A DNA stretch of 64,000 nt from Aciditerrimonas ferrireducens (GTDB lineage: Bacteria > Actinomycetota > Acidimicrobiia > Acidimicrobiales > UBA8190): contig NZ_JAKHEX010000004.1 in NCBI RefSeq assembly GCF_023130475.1, positions 1 to 64,000 on the forward strand, in the 5' to 3' direction. Below the pieces are notes generated by a model. That model did no database searches, was not told the DNA's origin, and was given only the letters and a program-made list of their open reading frames with translations. This document shows, in pieces, positions 1 to 8,055 of the stretch. Within the stretch, counting starts at the first letter, position 1. Each line of letters starts with the position of its first letter. The position numbers and the translations under genes were made by a program.

Positions 1-628
1 CCTCGGTGTCGACCCGGCTGACGAAGAAGGACGCCACGCTGCGGACCCGGGAGAGGTCGGCGGTGCCCTGGGCGGCGAGCTCCTCGAGGCCGGCGAGGTA
101 GGCCTCCATGACCTCTTGGTAGCGTTCGAGGCTGAAGATCAACGTCACGTTCACCGAGAGGCCTTGGGCGATGACCTGGCGGATGGCCGGGACGCCCTCG
201 GCGGTCGCCGGGATCTTGACGAGGACGTTGGGTCGGGCGATGCGGGCGTGGAGTTGGCGGGCCGCTGCGACGGTCCCGGCCGTGTCGTGGGCGAGGGCCG
301 GGGAGACCTCGACCGAGACGTAGCCGTCGACGCCCCCGGAGGCCTGGTGGACGGGGGCGAGGACCTCGGCTGCCTCCTGGATGTCGGTGGCGACGAGCTC
401 CCAGTAGGCGCCCTCGACGTCGTGGTCGGCGAGGAGCTGGCGGAACTGCTCGTCGTAGTCGTCCTCGCCCTCGATGGCCTTGGCGAAGATGGTCGGGTTG
501 GAGGTGACGCCCCGGACCCCTTGGTCGACGAGCTCGGCGAGGCGACCGCCCCGGACGTAGTCGCGCCGGAGGTTGTCGAGCCAGGGGCTCTGGCCGCAGC
601 GGTCGTAGAGGTCGTGCAGCTTGGTCAT
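1..628 (-). CDS. tal: Transaldolase, 3' end beyond the window
   Basis: Cytosolic enzyme of the non-oxidative pentose phosphate pathway that moves a dihydroxyacetone unit from sedoheptulose-7-P to glyceraldehyde-3-P. Reading leftward from the ATG at 628, the protein begins MTKLHDLYDRCGQSPWLDNL and continues with GVTSNPTIFAKAI, VSVEVSPALAHD, NVLVKIPATAEG (the Schiff-base lysine segment) and SVNVTLIFSLERY, all transaldolase hallmarks of the long actinobacterial form. About 209 codons are present and the C-terminal part lies left of base 1. A GAGGAGGA ribosome site precedes the start. The ATG overlaps the transketolase stop as ATGA, so the two are translationally coupled in one operon. Confidence 0.95.
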   Translation of the reverse strand, partial: MTKLHDLYDRCGQSPWLDNLRRDYVRGGRLAELVDQGVRGVTSNPTIFAKAIEGEDDYDEQFRQLLADHDVEGAYWELVATDIQEAAEVLAPVHQASGGVDGYVSVEVSPALAHDTAGTVAAARQLHARIARPNVLVKIPATAEGVPAIRQVIAQGLSVNVTLIFSLERYQEVMEAYLAGLEELAAQGTADLSRVRSVASFFVSRVDTE

Positions 629-2676
629 CGGGTCCTCCTCGACGGGCTTCCACCGTGCTCCTGCCAGCGGGCCCAGAGGGCCTGGGCCCGTTCGGCAACC
701 GCCTCGGCGGTGAAGCCGAGGCGAGCCATGACGACCTCCCCTGGGGCCGAGGCCCCGAAGCGGTCCAGGCCGAGGACGTCGTCGGCGTAGCGCTCCCAGC
801 CGAAGGGACTGGCCGCTTCGACGGCCAGGCGGGGCAGCTCGGGAGGGAGGACCTCGGCCTGGTAGGCGGGTTCCTGGGCGGCGAAGCGGTCCCATGAGGG
901 CATGGAGACCACCCGGACGGCCAGCGACGGATCGGCGCTGGCGAGGAGCTCGGCGGCCCGGAGGCAGAGCTGGACCTCGCTACCGGTCCCGATGAGGACG
1001 AGGACCGGGGGCGAGTCCTTGGGGTCCTGGAGGACGTAGGCCCCCCGCTCGACCGGCGCGCCGAGGGTGCCGGGGAGGACGGGGAGGGCCTGCCGGCTGA
1101 GGACGAGGGCGGTGGGCCCAGGGCTGTGGACCGCGAGGCGCCAGGCCTGGGCGGTCTCGTTGGCGTCGGCCGGGCGGACGACCTGGAGGCCGGGGATGGC
1201 CCGGAGGGAGGCGAGGTGCTCGACGGGCTGGTGAGTGGGGCCGTCCTCGCCGAGGCCGATGGAGTCGTGGGTGAAGAAGTGGACGACCTTCGCCCGGGAC
1301 ATGGCGGCGAGGCGAAGAGTCGGGCGGAGGTAGTCGCTGAAGACGAAGAAGGTGCCGCCGACGGGCAGGATGCCGCCGTGGAGGGCGAGGCCGTTCATGA
1401 CCGCGCCCATGGCGTGCTCGCGGATGCCGTAGTGGACCTGGCGACCGCCGGGGGTGGCGGCGGACTGGGTCTCGGCGTCGGCGAGCTCGACCCCGGTGTT
1501 CTCGGTGAGGTCAGCCGAACCGGCGAGGAGGCCGGGCAGCATGGGGGCGGTGGCGTCGACACAGGCCTTGATGGCTCGTCGAGTGGCGATCGAGGCGCCG
1601 GGTTCGAAGCGGGGCAGGGCCTCGGCGAAGCCGGGGAGGGGCTGACCGCTCCAGTGGGCCTCCCAGACCTGGCGGTCGCCCCGCCAGGAGCTGAGCCGGG
1701 AGCACCAGGCCTCACGGGCTGCGGCGCCCCGGGCGGCCACCCCCCGGTAGAGGTCGCGGACCTCCTCAGGGACCCAGAAGGTCTCCTCGGGGGGGAGGCC
1801 GAGGATGCGCTTGGTCTCCTTCACGACCTCCTCGCCGAGGGGCGAGCCGTGGGCGGCCGCGGTGTCGGTCTTGCCCGGGGCCGGCCAGCCGATGTGGGAG
1901 CGGAGCACGAGGAGGGAGGGCCGGTCCTCGACGGCCATGGCCCGGCGGAGGGCAGCTTCGAGGCCGTCGAGGTCGTTGGCCATCTCGCCGAGCTCCTCGA
2001 CGTGCCAGCCGTAAGCCCGGAAGCGGCCGGGGACGTCGTCGCTGTAGGCGAGGGAGGTGGAGCCGTCGATGGTGATGTGGTTGTCGTCGTAGACGGCGAC
2101 GAGCCGACCGAGGCCGAGGTGGCCGGCCAGGGAGGCAGCTTCGTGACTGATCCCCTCCATGAGGTCGCCGTCGGAGCAGATGACGAAGGTGCGGTGGTCG
2201 ACGACCTCGGGTCCGAGGCGGGAGCGGAGGAACCGTTCGGCAAGGGCGAGCCCGACGGCGTTGCCGAGGCCCTGGCCGAGGGGCCCGGTGGTGACCTCGA
2301 CCCCGGGGGTGTGGCGGACCTCGGGGTGACCGGGGGTCTTGGAGCCCCACTGCCGGAAGGCCTTGAGGTCTTCGAGGCTGAGGTCGTAGCCGGCCAGGTG
2401 GAGCATGGTGTAGAGGAGGATCGAGGCGTGGCCGCAGGAGAGGACGAAGCGGTCCCGGTCGGGCCAGGAGGGGTCGGCCGGGTCGTAGCGAAGGATGCGG
2501 CTGAAGAGGACGTGGGCGAGGGGGGCGAGGGCCATGGCGGTCCCGGGGTGGCCGGAGTTGGCCCGCTGGGGTCCGTCCATGGCGATGCCGCGGATGACGT
2601 TGACGGCCAGCTCGTCCAGGTTCTGGTGGCTCGCCGGTCGGGGGCGCTCGGCGGGGGTGGCGGCGGGCTCGCTCAT
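625..2676 (-). CDS. tkt: Transketolase
   Basis: Thiamine-diphosphate enzyme that transfers two-carbon ketol units in the pentose phosphate pathway. Conserved segments are NSGHPGTAMALAPL near the N-terminus, TGPLGQGLGNAVG, the ThDP/metal motif GDLMEGISHEAASLAG followed by DDN, AAHGSPLG, and the pyrimidine-domain GIREHAMGAVMNG and HDSIGLGEDGPTHQPVEHL. About 683 residues, normal for the family. An in-frame start 42 nt further upstream exists, but ATG 2676 is preferred because it overlaps the stop of the preceding FIST gene (ATGA), and its own stop overlaps the transaldolase start the same way. No strong Shine-Dalgarno sequence, consistent with coupled translation. Confidence 0.96.
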   Translation of the reverse strand: MSEPAATPAERPRPASHQNLDELAVNVIRGIAMDGPQRANSGHPGTAMALAPLAHVLFSRILRYDPADPSWPDRDRFVLSCGHASILLYTMLHLAGYDLSLEDLKAFRQWGSKTPGHPEVRHTPGVEVTTGPLGQGLGNAVGLALAERFLRSRLGPEVVDHRTFVICSDGDLMEGISHEAASLAGHLGLGRLVAVYDDNHITIDGSTSLAYSDDVPGRFRAYGWHVEELGEMANDLDGLEAALRRAMAVEDRPSLLVLRSHIGWPAPGKTDTAAAHGSPLGEEVVKETKRILGLPPEETFWVPEEVRDLYRGVAARGAAAREAWCSRLSSWRGDRQVWEAHWSGQPLPGFAEALPRFEPGASIATRRAIKACVDATAPMLPGLLAGSADLTENTGVELADAETQSAATPGGRQVHYGIREHAMGAVMNGLALHGGILPVGGTFFVFSDYLRPTLRLAAMSRAKVVHFFTHDSIGLGEDGPTHQPVEHLASLRAIPGLQVVRPADANETAQAWRLAVHSPGPTALVLSRQALPVLPGTLGAPVERGAYVLQDPKDSPPVLVLIGTGSEVQLCLRAAELLASADPSLAVRVVSMPSWDRFAAQEPAYQAEVLPPELPRLAVEAASPFGWERYADDVLGLDRFGASAPGEVVMARLGFTAEAVAERAQALWARWQEHGGSPSRRTR

Positions 2677-3479
2677 GGCGACCACGGTAGTGGCCCACCC
2701 GGCCCACTGTCCCCCCAAGCTGCGGGGTGGCCGAGGAGGACGAGGCGGTCGGTTCTCGGGGTGCCGGTGCTCGGCGAACGGGCCAGGGTCCGGCCGGGAG
2801 CGGCCAGGAGGGGGAGGTCGGGGGGCAGGCCGAGCGGCGCTCGGGCGAGGGGCCCGGCCGGCGGGGGGAACCAGAGGCCGGCGGCCGCCGGTCCGGTGGG
2901 GTCGGGGACCAGGGCGCCGCTGGGCAGGGCGAGGGCCACCGCACCGACCCCGAGCAGGTGGTCGTCGAGGAGGAGGCGGACCGGCGTGGCGGTGGTGCCC
3001 CGGGCGAGACCGGCCACGACGACGTGGGCGGCGGGTGCGAGGGCATGCAGCTGGCCGGCCAGCTGGGGGACCGAGGTGGTGCGGTCGTCGGCGAGGGCGA
3101 GGAGCGCCGCCGTCCCCCGTGGGGCCAGGTGCTCGGGCGGGCCCGAGGGGGGGCCGGCGAGGGCAGCGAGGGCCAGGGGCGGCCGTGGGCCGGCGAGGGC
3201 GACGAGGACGGCGTGATCGACCCGTCCCGGGCCGAGGCGAGCCCAGAGGGGTGCAGCGACGGCCCCGAGGAGGGCCTCAGGGTGGAGCAGGGCCCGGAGC
3301 GCCCCGGCGACGTCCTCGAGGGCGCCGCCGATGGCCGGGTTGGCCAGGACGACGAGGAGGCCGGGGCGGTCCCCAAGGGCCTCGAGGAGGCGTCCGGCCA
3401 CTTCCCCGGTGGCCTCGGCCGGGACGGGGTGGCCGCTGGCGGCCAGGGCGAACCGGGCCGGGAGGGCCTGGCGGGGCAC
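2673..3479 (-). CDS. FIST N-domain-like protein
   Basis: 268 residues, GTG start. The N-terminal half (FALAASGHPVPAEATGEV, LLVVLANPAIGGALEDVAGALRALLHPEALLGAVAA) resembles the FIST-N sensory domain, known in other proteins as a presumed small-ligand sensor. Full FIST proteins usually also carry a FIST-C domain; I see only a degenerate equivalent in the second half, so this may be a shortened form. It is the first gene of the operon leading into transketolase and transaldolase (4-nt overlap). A TAGGCT box lies 6 nt before the GTG, suggesting a leaderless transcript divergent from the thioesterase gene. Family call moderate, function unknown. Confidence 0.65.
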   Translation of the reverse strand: MPRQALPARFALAASGHPVPAEATGEVAGRLLEALGDRPGLLVVLANPAIGGALEDVAGALRALLHPEALLGAVAAPLWARLGPGRVDHAVLVALAGPRPPLALAALAGPPSGPPEHLAPRGTAALLALADDRTTSVPQLAGQLHALAPAAHVVVAGLARGTTATPVRLLLDDHLLGVGAVALALPSGALVPDPTGPAAAGLWFPPPAGPLARAPLGLPPDLPLLAAPGRTLARSPSTGTPRTDRLVLLGHPAAWGDSGPGGPLPWSP

Positions 3480-3485
3480 GGCGCC

Positions 3486-3513
3486 AGCCTAGGGGGAGCG
3501 GGCCGGGTAGCCT
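3486..3513. promoter_or_regulatory. Divergent leaderless promoter pair
   Basis: Two -10-like boxes lie back to back: TAGGCT on the minus strand (3491-3486), 6 nt from the GTG at 3479, and TAGCCT on the plus strand (3508-3513), 7 nt from the GTG at 3521. The spacing places each transcription start at or next to the start codon. Seen directly; promoter function inferred. Confidence 0.6.
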
Positions 3514-3520
3514 CGCTCGG

Positions 3521-4036
3521 GTGTCGCCGGCCCGTCACCTCCAGGTCCCGCCGAACTGCGACCTGACCCTGGGGCTGGTCTGCGAGGACAAGACCACCCC
3601 GGGGCGGACCCGCTGGCGGATGCTGGCCGACGAACGGTTCGTGAACCCGGCGGGGATCGTCCAGGGCGGCTTCCTGGCGGCCCTCTGCGACTCGGCGATG
3701 GGGGCGGCCACCGTGACCTGGGCCGCGGGGCGGCCGGTGTGGACGGCGAACGTCGAGATGAAGGTCAGTTTCCTGCGGCCGGTCCGACCGGGGACGACGC
3801 TGTGGTGCACGGCCGAGGTGGTCGGTGGGGGGCGGCGGGTGGCCTTCGTGGAGGCCGAGGTGCGAAGCGCCACCGAGGTGGTGGCCCGGGCCAGCTCGAC
3901 CTACCTGTTGACGGAGCGCACCGTGCCGGGACAGGGGGACGACCCTCCTGCGGGGGCGGAGCCCGGTGGCTCCTTGGGTGCGGGGGGCTATCCTGCCGCC
4001 AACCGGGCCGCCTCTGGTCCGGGGCGGGACGGCTGA
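3521..4036 (+). CDS. PaaI-type hotdog-fold thioesterase
   Basis: 171 residues. Likely hydrolyses acyl- or aryl-CoA thioesters. The core reads NPAGIVQGGFLAALCDSAMGAA (the hotdog helix with its substrate-binding Gly-Gly/Asp region), then TANVEMKVSFLRPVRPGTTLWCTAEVV and VAFVEAEVRSATEVVARASSTYLL, the typical PaaI/YbgC strand pattern. About 40 glycine/proline-rich residues follow the domain and are probably disordered. GTG 3521 is chosen because a TAGCCT box ends 7 nt upstream (leaderless). Substrate cannot be deduced. Confidence 0.85.
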   Translation: MSPARHLQVPPNCDLTLGLVCEDKTTPGRTRWRMLADERFVNPAGIVQGGFLAALCDSAMGAATVTWAAGRPVWTANVEMKVSFLRPVRPGTTLWCTAEVVGGGRRVAFVEAEVRSATEVVARASSTYLLTERTVPGQGDDPPAGAEPGGSLGAGGYPAANRAASGPGRDG

Positions 4037-4049
4037 GGCTGGGAGGACG

Positions 4050-4439
4050 GTGCCGGAGGATCGCCAGGGGGAGCCGAGGACCCGGTCAGGTCGGGCTGGC
4101 CTCTCGGAGGGGCTCAGTGACCTGCTGCGACTGGTCCTGGACTACCTGAAGCAGGAGACGGTCGGTCCCCTGCGGGGCCTCGGGCGCTTCGTGGTCTTCG
4201 GGGTCCTGGGTTCGGTGGCCGTGGCCGCTGGCGCGGTGCTGCTGCTGGTGGCGGTGCTGCGGGTGCTGCAGGACGAGACCGGGACGACCTTCGCCGGGGA
4301 CCGGTCCTGGCTGCCCTACGTCGTCGTGGTGGTACTCGCCCTGGTGGGCCTGGGGGTGGCCGGGTGGCGGGTGGTCGCCGGCGTTGGTCGGCGGCAGCGA
4401 GGGCAGGCGGAGGGAGAGCGAGGTCGACGTGGCAGCTGA
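4050..4439 (+). CDS. Small membrane protein, holin-superfamily-III-like
   Basis: 129 residues, GTG start with GGGAGGAC just upstream. After a polar N-terminus, LLRLVLDYLKQETVGPLRGL leads into two hydrophobic spans (about residues 46-75 and 88-112) and a basic tail. This layout resembles the Phage_holin_3_6/actinobacterial Holin-X family, which in chromosomes is not phage-related and has no established role. It is followed, with an 11-nt overlap, by another small membrane protein. No phage genes are nearby. Confidence 0.6.
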   Translation: MPEDRQGEPRTRSGRAGLSEGLSDLLRLVLDYLKQETVGPLRGLGRFVVFGVLGSVAVAAGAVLLLVAVLRVLQDETGTTFAGDRSWLPYVVVVVLALVGLGVAGWRVVAGVGRRQRGQAEGERGRRGS

Positions 4440-4644
4440 GGGTCGCCGCCGGGTCAGCAGGGCCGACATCGAGTCGAAGGTCCGGGAGCTGACCGGGCAG
4501 GTCGAGGGCGAGGTGCGCCAGCGTCAGGGTGTCGTGGTGCCTGCCCTGGCGGCTGCCGGCGTCGCCGTGGTGCTCGTGGCCTACCTGCTCGGGCGTCGGG
4601 CCGGGCGGCGGCGCTCGGCCGTGGTCGAGATCCGACGGGCCTGA
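4429..4644 (+). CDS. Small single-pass membrane protein
   Basis: 71 residues from GTG 4429, preceded by a GAGG-type ribosome site. A charged N-terminal helix (RVSRADIESKVRELTGQVEG) precedes one hydrophobic span (about residues 38-56) and a short arginine-rich cytoplasmic tail. The organisation resembles partners of holin-like proteins such as DUF3618, but I cannot assign a family. It overlaps the preceding gene by 11 nt. Confidence 0.6.
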   Translation: MAAEGRRRVSRADIESKVRELTGQVEGEVRQRQGVVVPALAAAGVAVVLVAYLLGRRAGRRRSAVVEIRRA

Positions 4645-4648
4645 GCCG

Positions 4649-4873
4649 GTGGTGCGCGACCGCGTCCTGCGGCTGGCCGGGGACTGGGCTCGTCGACGGG
4701 CCCGGGAGGGCGAACCCTGGTGGCTGGTGGTGGCGGTGCTGTTGTGGGCAGTCGGCCGGCAGTCCCGGCGGGGCGACCTATTGTGGCGGGGCCGGGTTGC
4801 GGAGGGGCAGCGCCTGGAGGTGCGGGTCCGGCCCGCCGGTGGGGGGGAGCCGGGCCGGCCGGCCCGAGGGTGA
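4649..4873 (+). CDS. Hypothetical small protein
   Basis: About 74 residues from GTG 4649 (GTG 4652 is equally possible). It has an arginine-rich N-terminal helix (RVLRLAGDWARRRAREGEPW), one short hydrophobic stretch LVVAVLLWAVG and a basic, glycine-rich tail. Supported mainly by position: 4 nt after the preceding stop, and its own TGA overlaps a GTG start of trmI. No family recognised. Confidence 0.45.
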   Translation: MVRDRVLRLAGDWARRRAREGEPWWLVVAVLLWAVGRQSRRGDLLWRGRVAEGQRLEVRVRPAGGGEPGRPARG

Positions 4874-5685
4874 GGGGCGTGGCCGACGGCCTGCTGGGGC
4901 GGCGGGGTCCCTTGCAGGCCGGGGAGCGGGTCCTGCTCGTCGACGGGCGCCAGCGGCGGTACCTGGTGGAGCTGCAGGCGGGGAAGGCCTTCCATACCCA
5001 CGCTGGCTGGGTGGACCACGACGCCATCATCGGCCAGCTCCCGGGCAGCGAGGTGCGGGGCAGCGCAGGCCGGCGGTTCCTCGTGCTGCGGCCCACCCTG
5101 GGCGACGTCGTCCTGAAGATGCCGCGGGGTGCGCAGGTCATCTACCCGAAGGACCTGGGTGCCATCCTGCTGGCGGCCGACGTCGGGCCGGGCATGCGGG
5201 TGCTCGAAGCCGGGGTGGGGTCGGGGGCCCTGTCCATGGCTCTCCTGCGAGCGGGGGCCGAGGTGGTGGGCTACGAGCTGCGGGCCGACTTCGCCGAGGT
5301 GGCGAAGCGCAACGTCGCCACCTGGCTCGGGGAGGCCCCGTACCGGGTCGAGCTGCGGGACGTCGGCGAGGGCATCGACGGGGGACCCTACGACCGGGTG
5401 GTGCTGGACCTGCCCGAGCCCTGGCGGGTGGTGCCCCACGCGGTCGAGGCCCTGGCGCCGGGGGGGATCCTGCTCGCCTACCTCCCGACCATCGGCCAGA
5501 CCGCCCAGCTGCGGGAGGCGATGGAGGCACACGGCTTCGTGCTCTGCGAGACGGCCGAGGTCCTGCGCCGGACCTGGCACATCGAGGGCCGCTCGATCCG
5601 GCCGGACCACCGCATGGTGGCCCACACCGGCTTCCTCACCTCGGGGCGCAAGGGACCCGCTCGGGAGGAGCCTGCCGAGCCCTGA
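4870..5685 (+). CDS. trmI: tRNA (adenine-58-N1)-methyltransferase TrmI
   Basis: Makes m1A58 in the T-loop of tRNA using S-adenosylmethionine. The N-terminal beta domain (GERVLLVDGRQRRYLVELQ, FHTHAGWVDHDAIIG) and the Rossmann domain (MPRGAQVIYPKDLGAIL, then the SAM motif VLEAGVGSGALSMALLRAG, VVGYELRADFAEVAKRN, VVLDLPEPWRVV) match mycobacterial Rv2118c. About 271 residues, full length. GTG 4870 overlaps the upstream stop (GTGA); GTG 4879, preceded by TGAGGGG, is a plausible alternative. TrmI lies beside the proteasome genes in other actinobacteria too. Confidence 0.95.
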   Translation: MRGVADGLLGRRGPLQAGERVLLVDGRQRRYLVELQAGKAFHTHAGWVDHDAIIGQLPGSEVRGSAGRRFLVLRPTLGDVVLKMPRGAQVIYPKDLGAILLAADVGPGMRVLEAGVGSGALSMALLRAGAEVVGYELRADFAEVAKRNVATWLGEAPYRVELRDVGEGIDGGPYDRVVLDLPEPWRVVPHAVEALAPGGILLAYLPTIGQTAQLREAMEAHGFVLCETAEVLRRTWHIEGRSIRPDHRMVAHTGFLTSGRKGPAREEPAEP

Positions 5686-5715
5686 GGGGACCCGGGAGGG
5701 GACCCCGGAAGGGGC

Positions 5716-5952
5716 TCAGCCCTCCTCGATGAAGATGCACTCCCCGGGGCACTCCTCGGAGGCCTCCCGGACGGCGTCCTCGAGGTCCTCGGGGACGAGC
5801 GCCATGCCCGCCGAGCCGCCGGGGTCGTTCTTCACCACGTCGCCTTCCTTCACGTAGGCGAGCCCGTCGTCGAGCAAGGTGAAGACGGCCGGTGCGATCT
5901 CTTCGCACAGCCCGTCGCCGGTGCACAGATCCTGGTCGATCCAGACCTTCAT
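5716..5952 (-). CDS. Small ferredoxin
   Basis: 78 residues, acidic, electron carrier. The cysteine pattern is C10-x5-C16 (CTGDGLC) near the N-terminus and C68/C72 (ECPGECI) near the C-terminus, the arrangement of [3Fe-4S]/[4Fe-4S] single-cluster ferredoxins of actinobacteria that often serve cytochromes P450 or other oxygenases. It is transcribed away from mpa/arc. A TAGACT box on the minus strand (6105-6100) may be its promoter, giving a leader of about 140 nt. The ribosome site is weak. Redox partner unknown. Confidence 0.9.
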   Translation of the reverse strand: MKVWIDQDLCTGDGLCEEIAPAVFTLLDDGLAYVKEGDVVKNDPGGSAGMALVPEDLEDAVREASEECPGECIFIEEG

Positions 5953-6099
5953 CGGCTCTTGCCCTGCCTCTCTGCCTGTCGTGGCGCAGCGCCCGGCCGG
6001 CGGACCGTGCCCCGGGCCGACCGACCGGGGGAACCCGGGGCGTCGCCGGTCCGGGGCGGTGCCGGTGCCCGGCGCACACGACCCCTGGGGATCAGAAGC

Positions 6100-6184
6100 A
6101 GTCTAGCGGGCCGAGGACCCCCGTCGGGGAAGCCGGGCCAGGACCCGACCGAGCGACCACCGAGGACGGGGGCCGGTGTATGGT
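6100..6184. promoter_or_regulatory. Divergent promoter region, ferredoxin and mpa/arc
   Basis: TAGACT on the minus strand (6105-6100) faces the ferredoxin gene, and TATGGT on the plus strand (6179-6184) lies 39 nt before the mpa ATG, which also has a GGGAGG ribosome site at about 6210-6216. The rest of the 5953-6223 gap is GC-rich and shows nothing else I recognise. Confidence 0.45.
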
Positions 6185-6223
6185 CGGCAGAGGGTCCCGG
6201 CTCGCGCGAGGGAGGTGGTCCCG

Positions 6224-7937
6224 ATGTCCAGGTCGGACGACGAGCAGCGCCCCCTGCAGGCGGAGCTCGAGGAGCTCCGGGCTCGAGCGGAGCACGCCGA
6301 GGAGGAAGTGGCTGCCCTCAGGCGGCGCCTGTCGGAGGGGCCAGGCCGGGTGCAGAGCCTCGAGGAGCGGCTCCTGGAGACCAAGGGCCAGCTGGCCCAC
6401 GCGATCTCCCAGAACGAGAAGCTGACGTTCACGCTCCAGCAGGCCAAGGAGCACATCGCCGCCCTGCGGGAGGAGGTCGAGAAGCTCACCCAGCCCCCGA
6501 GCGCCTACGGCACGTTCCTGGCGGCGAACGACGACGGCACGGTGGACGTGTTCTCGGGGGGTCGGAAGATGCGGGTGGCGGTCCACCCCCAGATCGACGT
6601 GGGTGCCCTGCGGCGGGGGCAGGAGGTCGTCCTGAACGAGTCCTTGAACGTCGTCCTGGCCCGGGAGCCGGAACGGGCCGGCGAGGTGGTGACGGTGAAG
6701 GAGGTCCTCGAGGACGGCCGCCGCGCGGTGGTCTACGCCCGGGCCGACGAGGAGCGGGTCGTGGAGCTGGCCGCAGACCTGGTCGGCACGCGCCTGCGGG
6801 CCGGGGACGCCGTGCTCATGGAGCCCCGCAGCCAGCTGCTGGTGGAGAAGCTGCCGCGCCCGGAAGTGGAGGAGCTGGTCCTCGAGGAGGTCCCCGACGT
6901 GACCTACGCCGATGTCGGGGGCCTGGACGAGCAGATCGAGGCCATCACCGACGCGGTCGAGCTGCCCTACCTGCACCGGGCGCTCTTCGGGGAGTACAAG
7001 CTGCCGGCGCCCAAGGGCATCCTGCTCTACGGCCCGCCGGGCTGCGGCAAGACGCTCATCGCCAAGGCGGTGGCGAACTCCCTGGCGAAGAAGGTCGCCG
7101 AGGTGACCGGCCGTGAGGGGGTGCGGAGCTACTTCTTGAACATCAAGGGGCCGGAGCTGCTGAACAAGTACGTCGGGGAGACCGAGCGGCAGATCCGGCT
7201 GGTCTTCCAACGGGCCCGTGAGAAGGCCGAGGAGGGCGTCCCGGTCATCGTCTTCTTCGACGAGATGGACTCGTTGTTCCGGACCCGGGGGACCGGGATC
7301 AGCTCGGACATCGAGTCGACCATCGTGCCGCAGCTGTTGGCCGAGATCGACGGGGTGGAGGCCTTGCGGGACGTCATCGTCATCGGGGCCTCGGCTGGAC
7401 GTGAAGATCAAGATCGAGCGGCCCGACGAGCAGGCCGCCGCCCAGATCTTTGCCCGCTACCTGACGCCCGACCTGCCGCTGGACCCTGGCGAAGTGGAGC
7501 GGCTCGGCGGGGGGGACCCGGCGAAGGCGGTGGCCGCCATGATCGACGCCACCGTGGCCGAGATGTACCGGGCCGACGAGGAGAACAAGTTCCTCGAGGT
7601 GACCTACCAGAACGGGGACAAGGAGATCCTCTACTTCCGGGACTTCGCCTCGGGCGCCATGATCGAGAACATCGTCCGGCGGGCGAAGAAGCTGGCGATC
7701 AAGCGGGCCATCGCCGGCGAGGGCTCGGGGATCCGCACGGAGGACCTGCTGGAGTCGATCCGGCGGGAGTACAAGGAGAACGAGGACCTGCCGAACACGA
7801 CGAACCCCGACGACTGGGCCCGGATCTCGGGCAAGAAGGGCGAACGGATCGTCTACGTCCGGACCCTGCTGGCCGACCGGGACGAGACCCGTGGGGGTCG
7901 CTCGATCGAGCGGGTGGGCACCGGTCAGTACCTCTGA
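6224..7937 (+). pseudogene. mpa: Proteasomal AAA+ ATPase Mpa/ARC, frameshifted by an internal deletion
   Basis: Hexameric ATPase that recognises pupylated proteins and feeds them to the 20S proteasome. An N-terminal coiled coil (about residues 5-75) is followed by OB domains and the AAA domain with Walker A GPPGCGKT (270-277) and Walker [10 protein letters not shown] (341-349). At 7391-7394 the reading frame jumps: GAS (ending residue 390) is followed directly, in another frame, by [13 protein letters not shown]. Homologues have about 14 more residues here, including the sensor-1 asparagine and the arginine-finger DPAILRPGR motif, so about 44 nt appear to be missing. Downstream the second frame is intact to the GQYL terminus that opens the proteasome gate. 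Read without correction, the first frame ends out of frame at 8038 and loses GQYL. True mutation or assembly error cannot be told apart here. Confidence 0.9.
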
Positions 7938-8043
7938 GCGGTCCGATGACCTGCCGGCCCTGCCGTCCGCCGACCCCGAGACCCCGCCAGCGACCCTGGG
8001 CGTCGGTGCCAACCGATGCCGTGTCGGGGCAGGGGTGAGGCAG

Positions 8044-8049
8044 TAGGGT
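8044..8049 (+). promoter_or_regulatory. Leaderless -10 box for dop
   Basis: TAGGGT ends 6 nt before the dop ATG at 8056, so transcription probably begins at or beside the start codon. Confidence 0.5.
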
Positions 8050-8055
8050 CCGGCC

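Noticed and set aside
1126-3216. Long plus-strand open frame opposite transketolase
   Set aside because: Antisense shadow; the minus strand carries the conserved transketolase motifs and the ATGA overlaps.
4050-4439. Prophage holin
   Set aside because: No lysin, tail or integrase genes nearby; this family is commonly chromosomal in actinobacteria.
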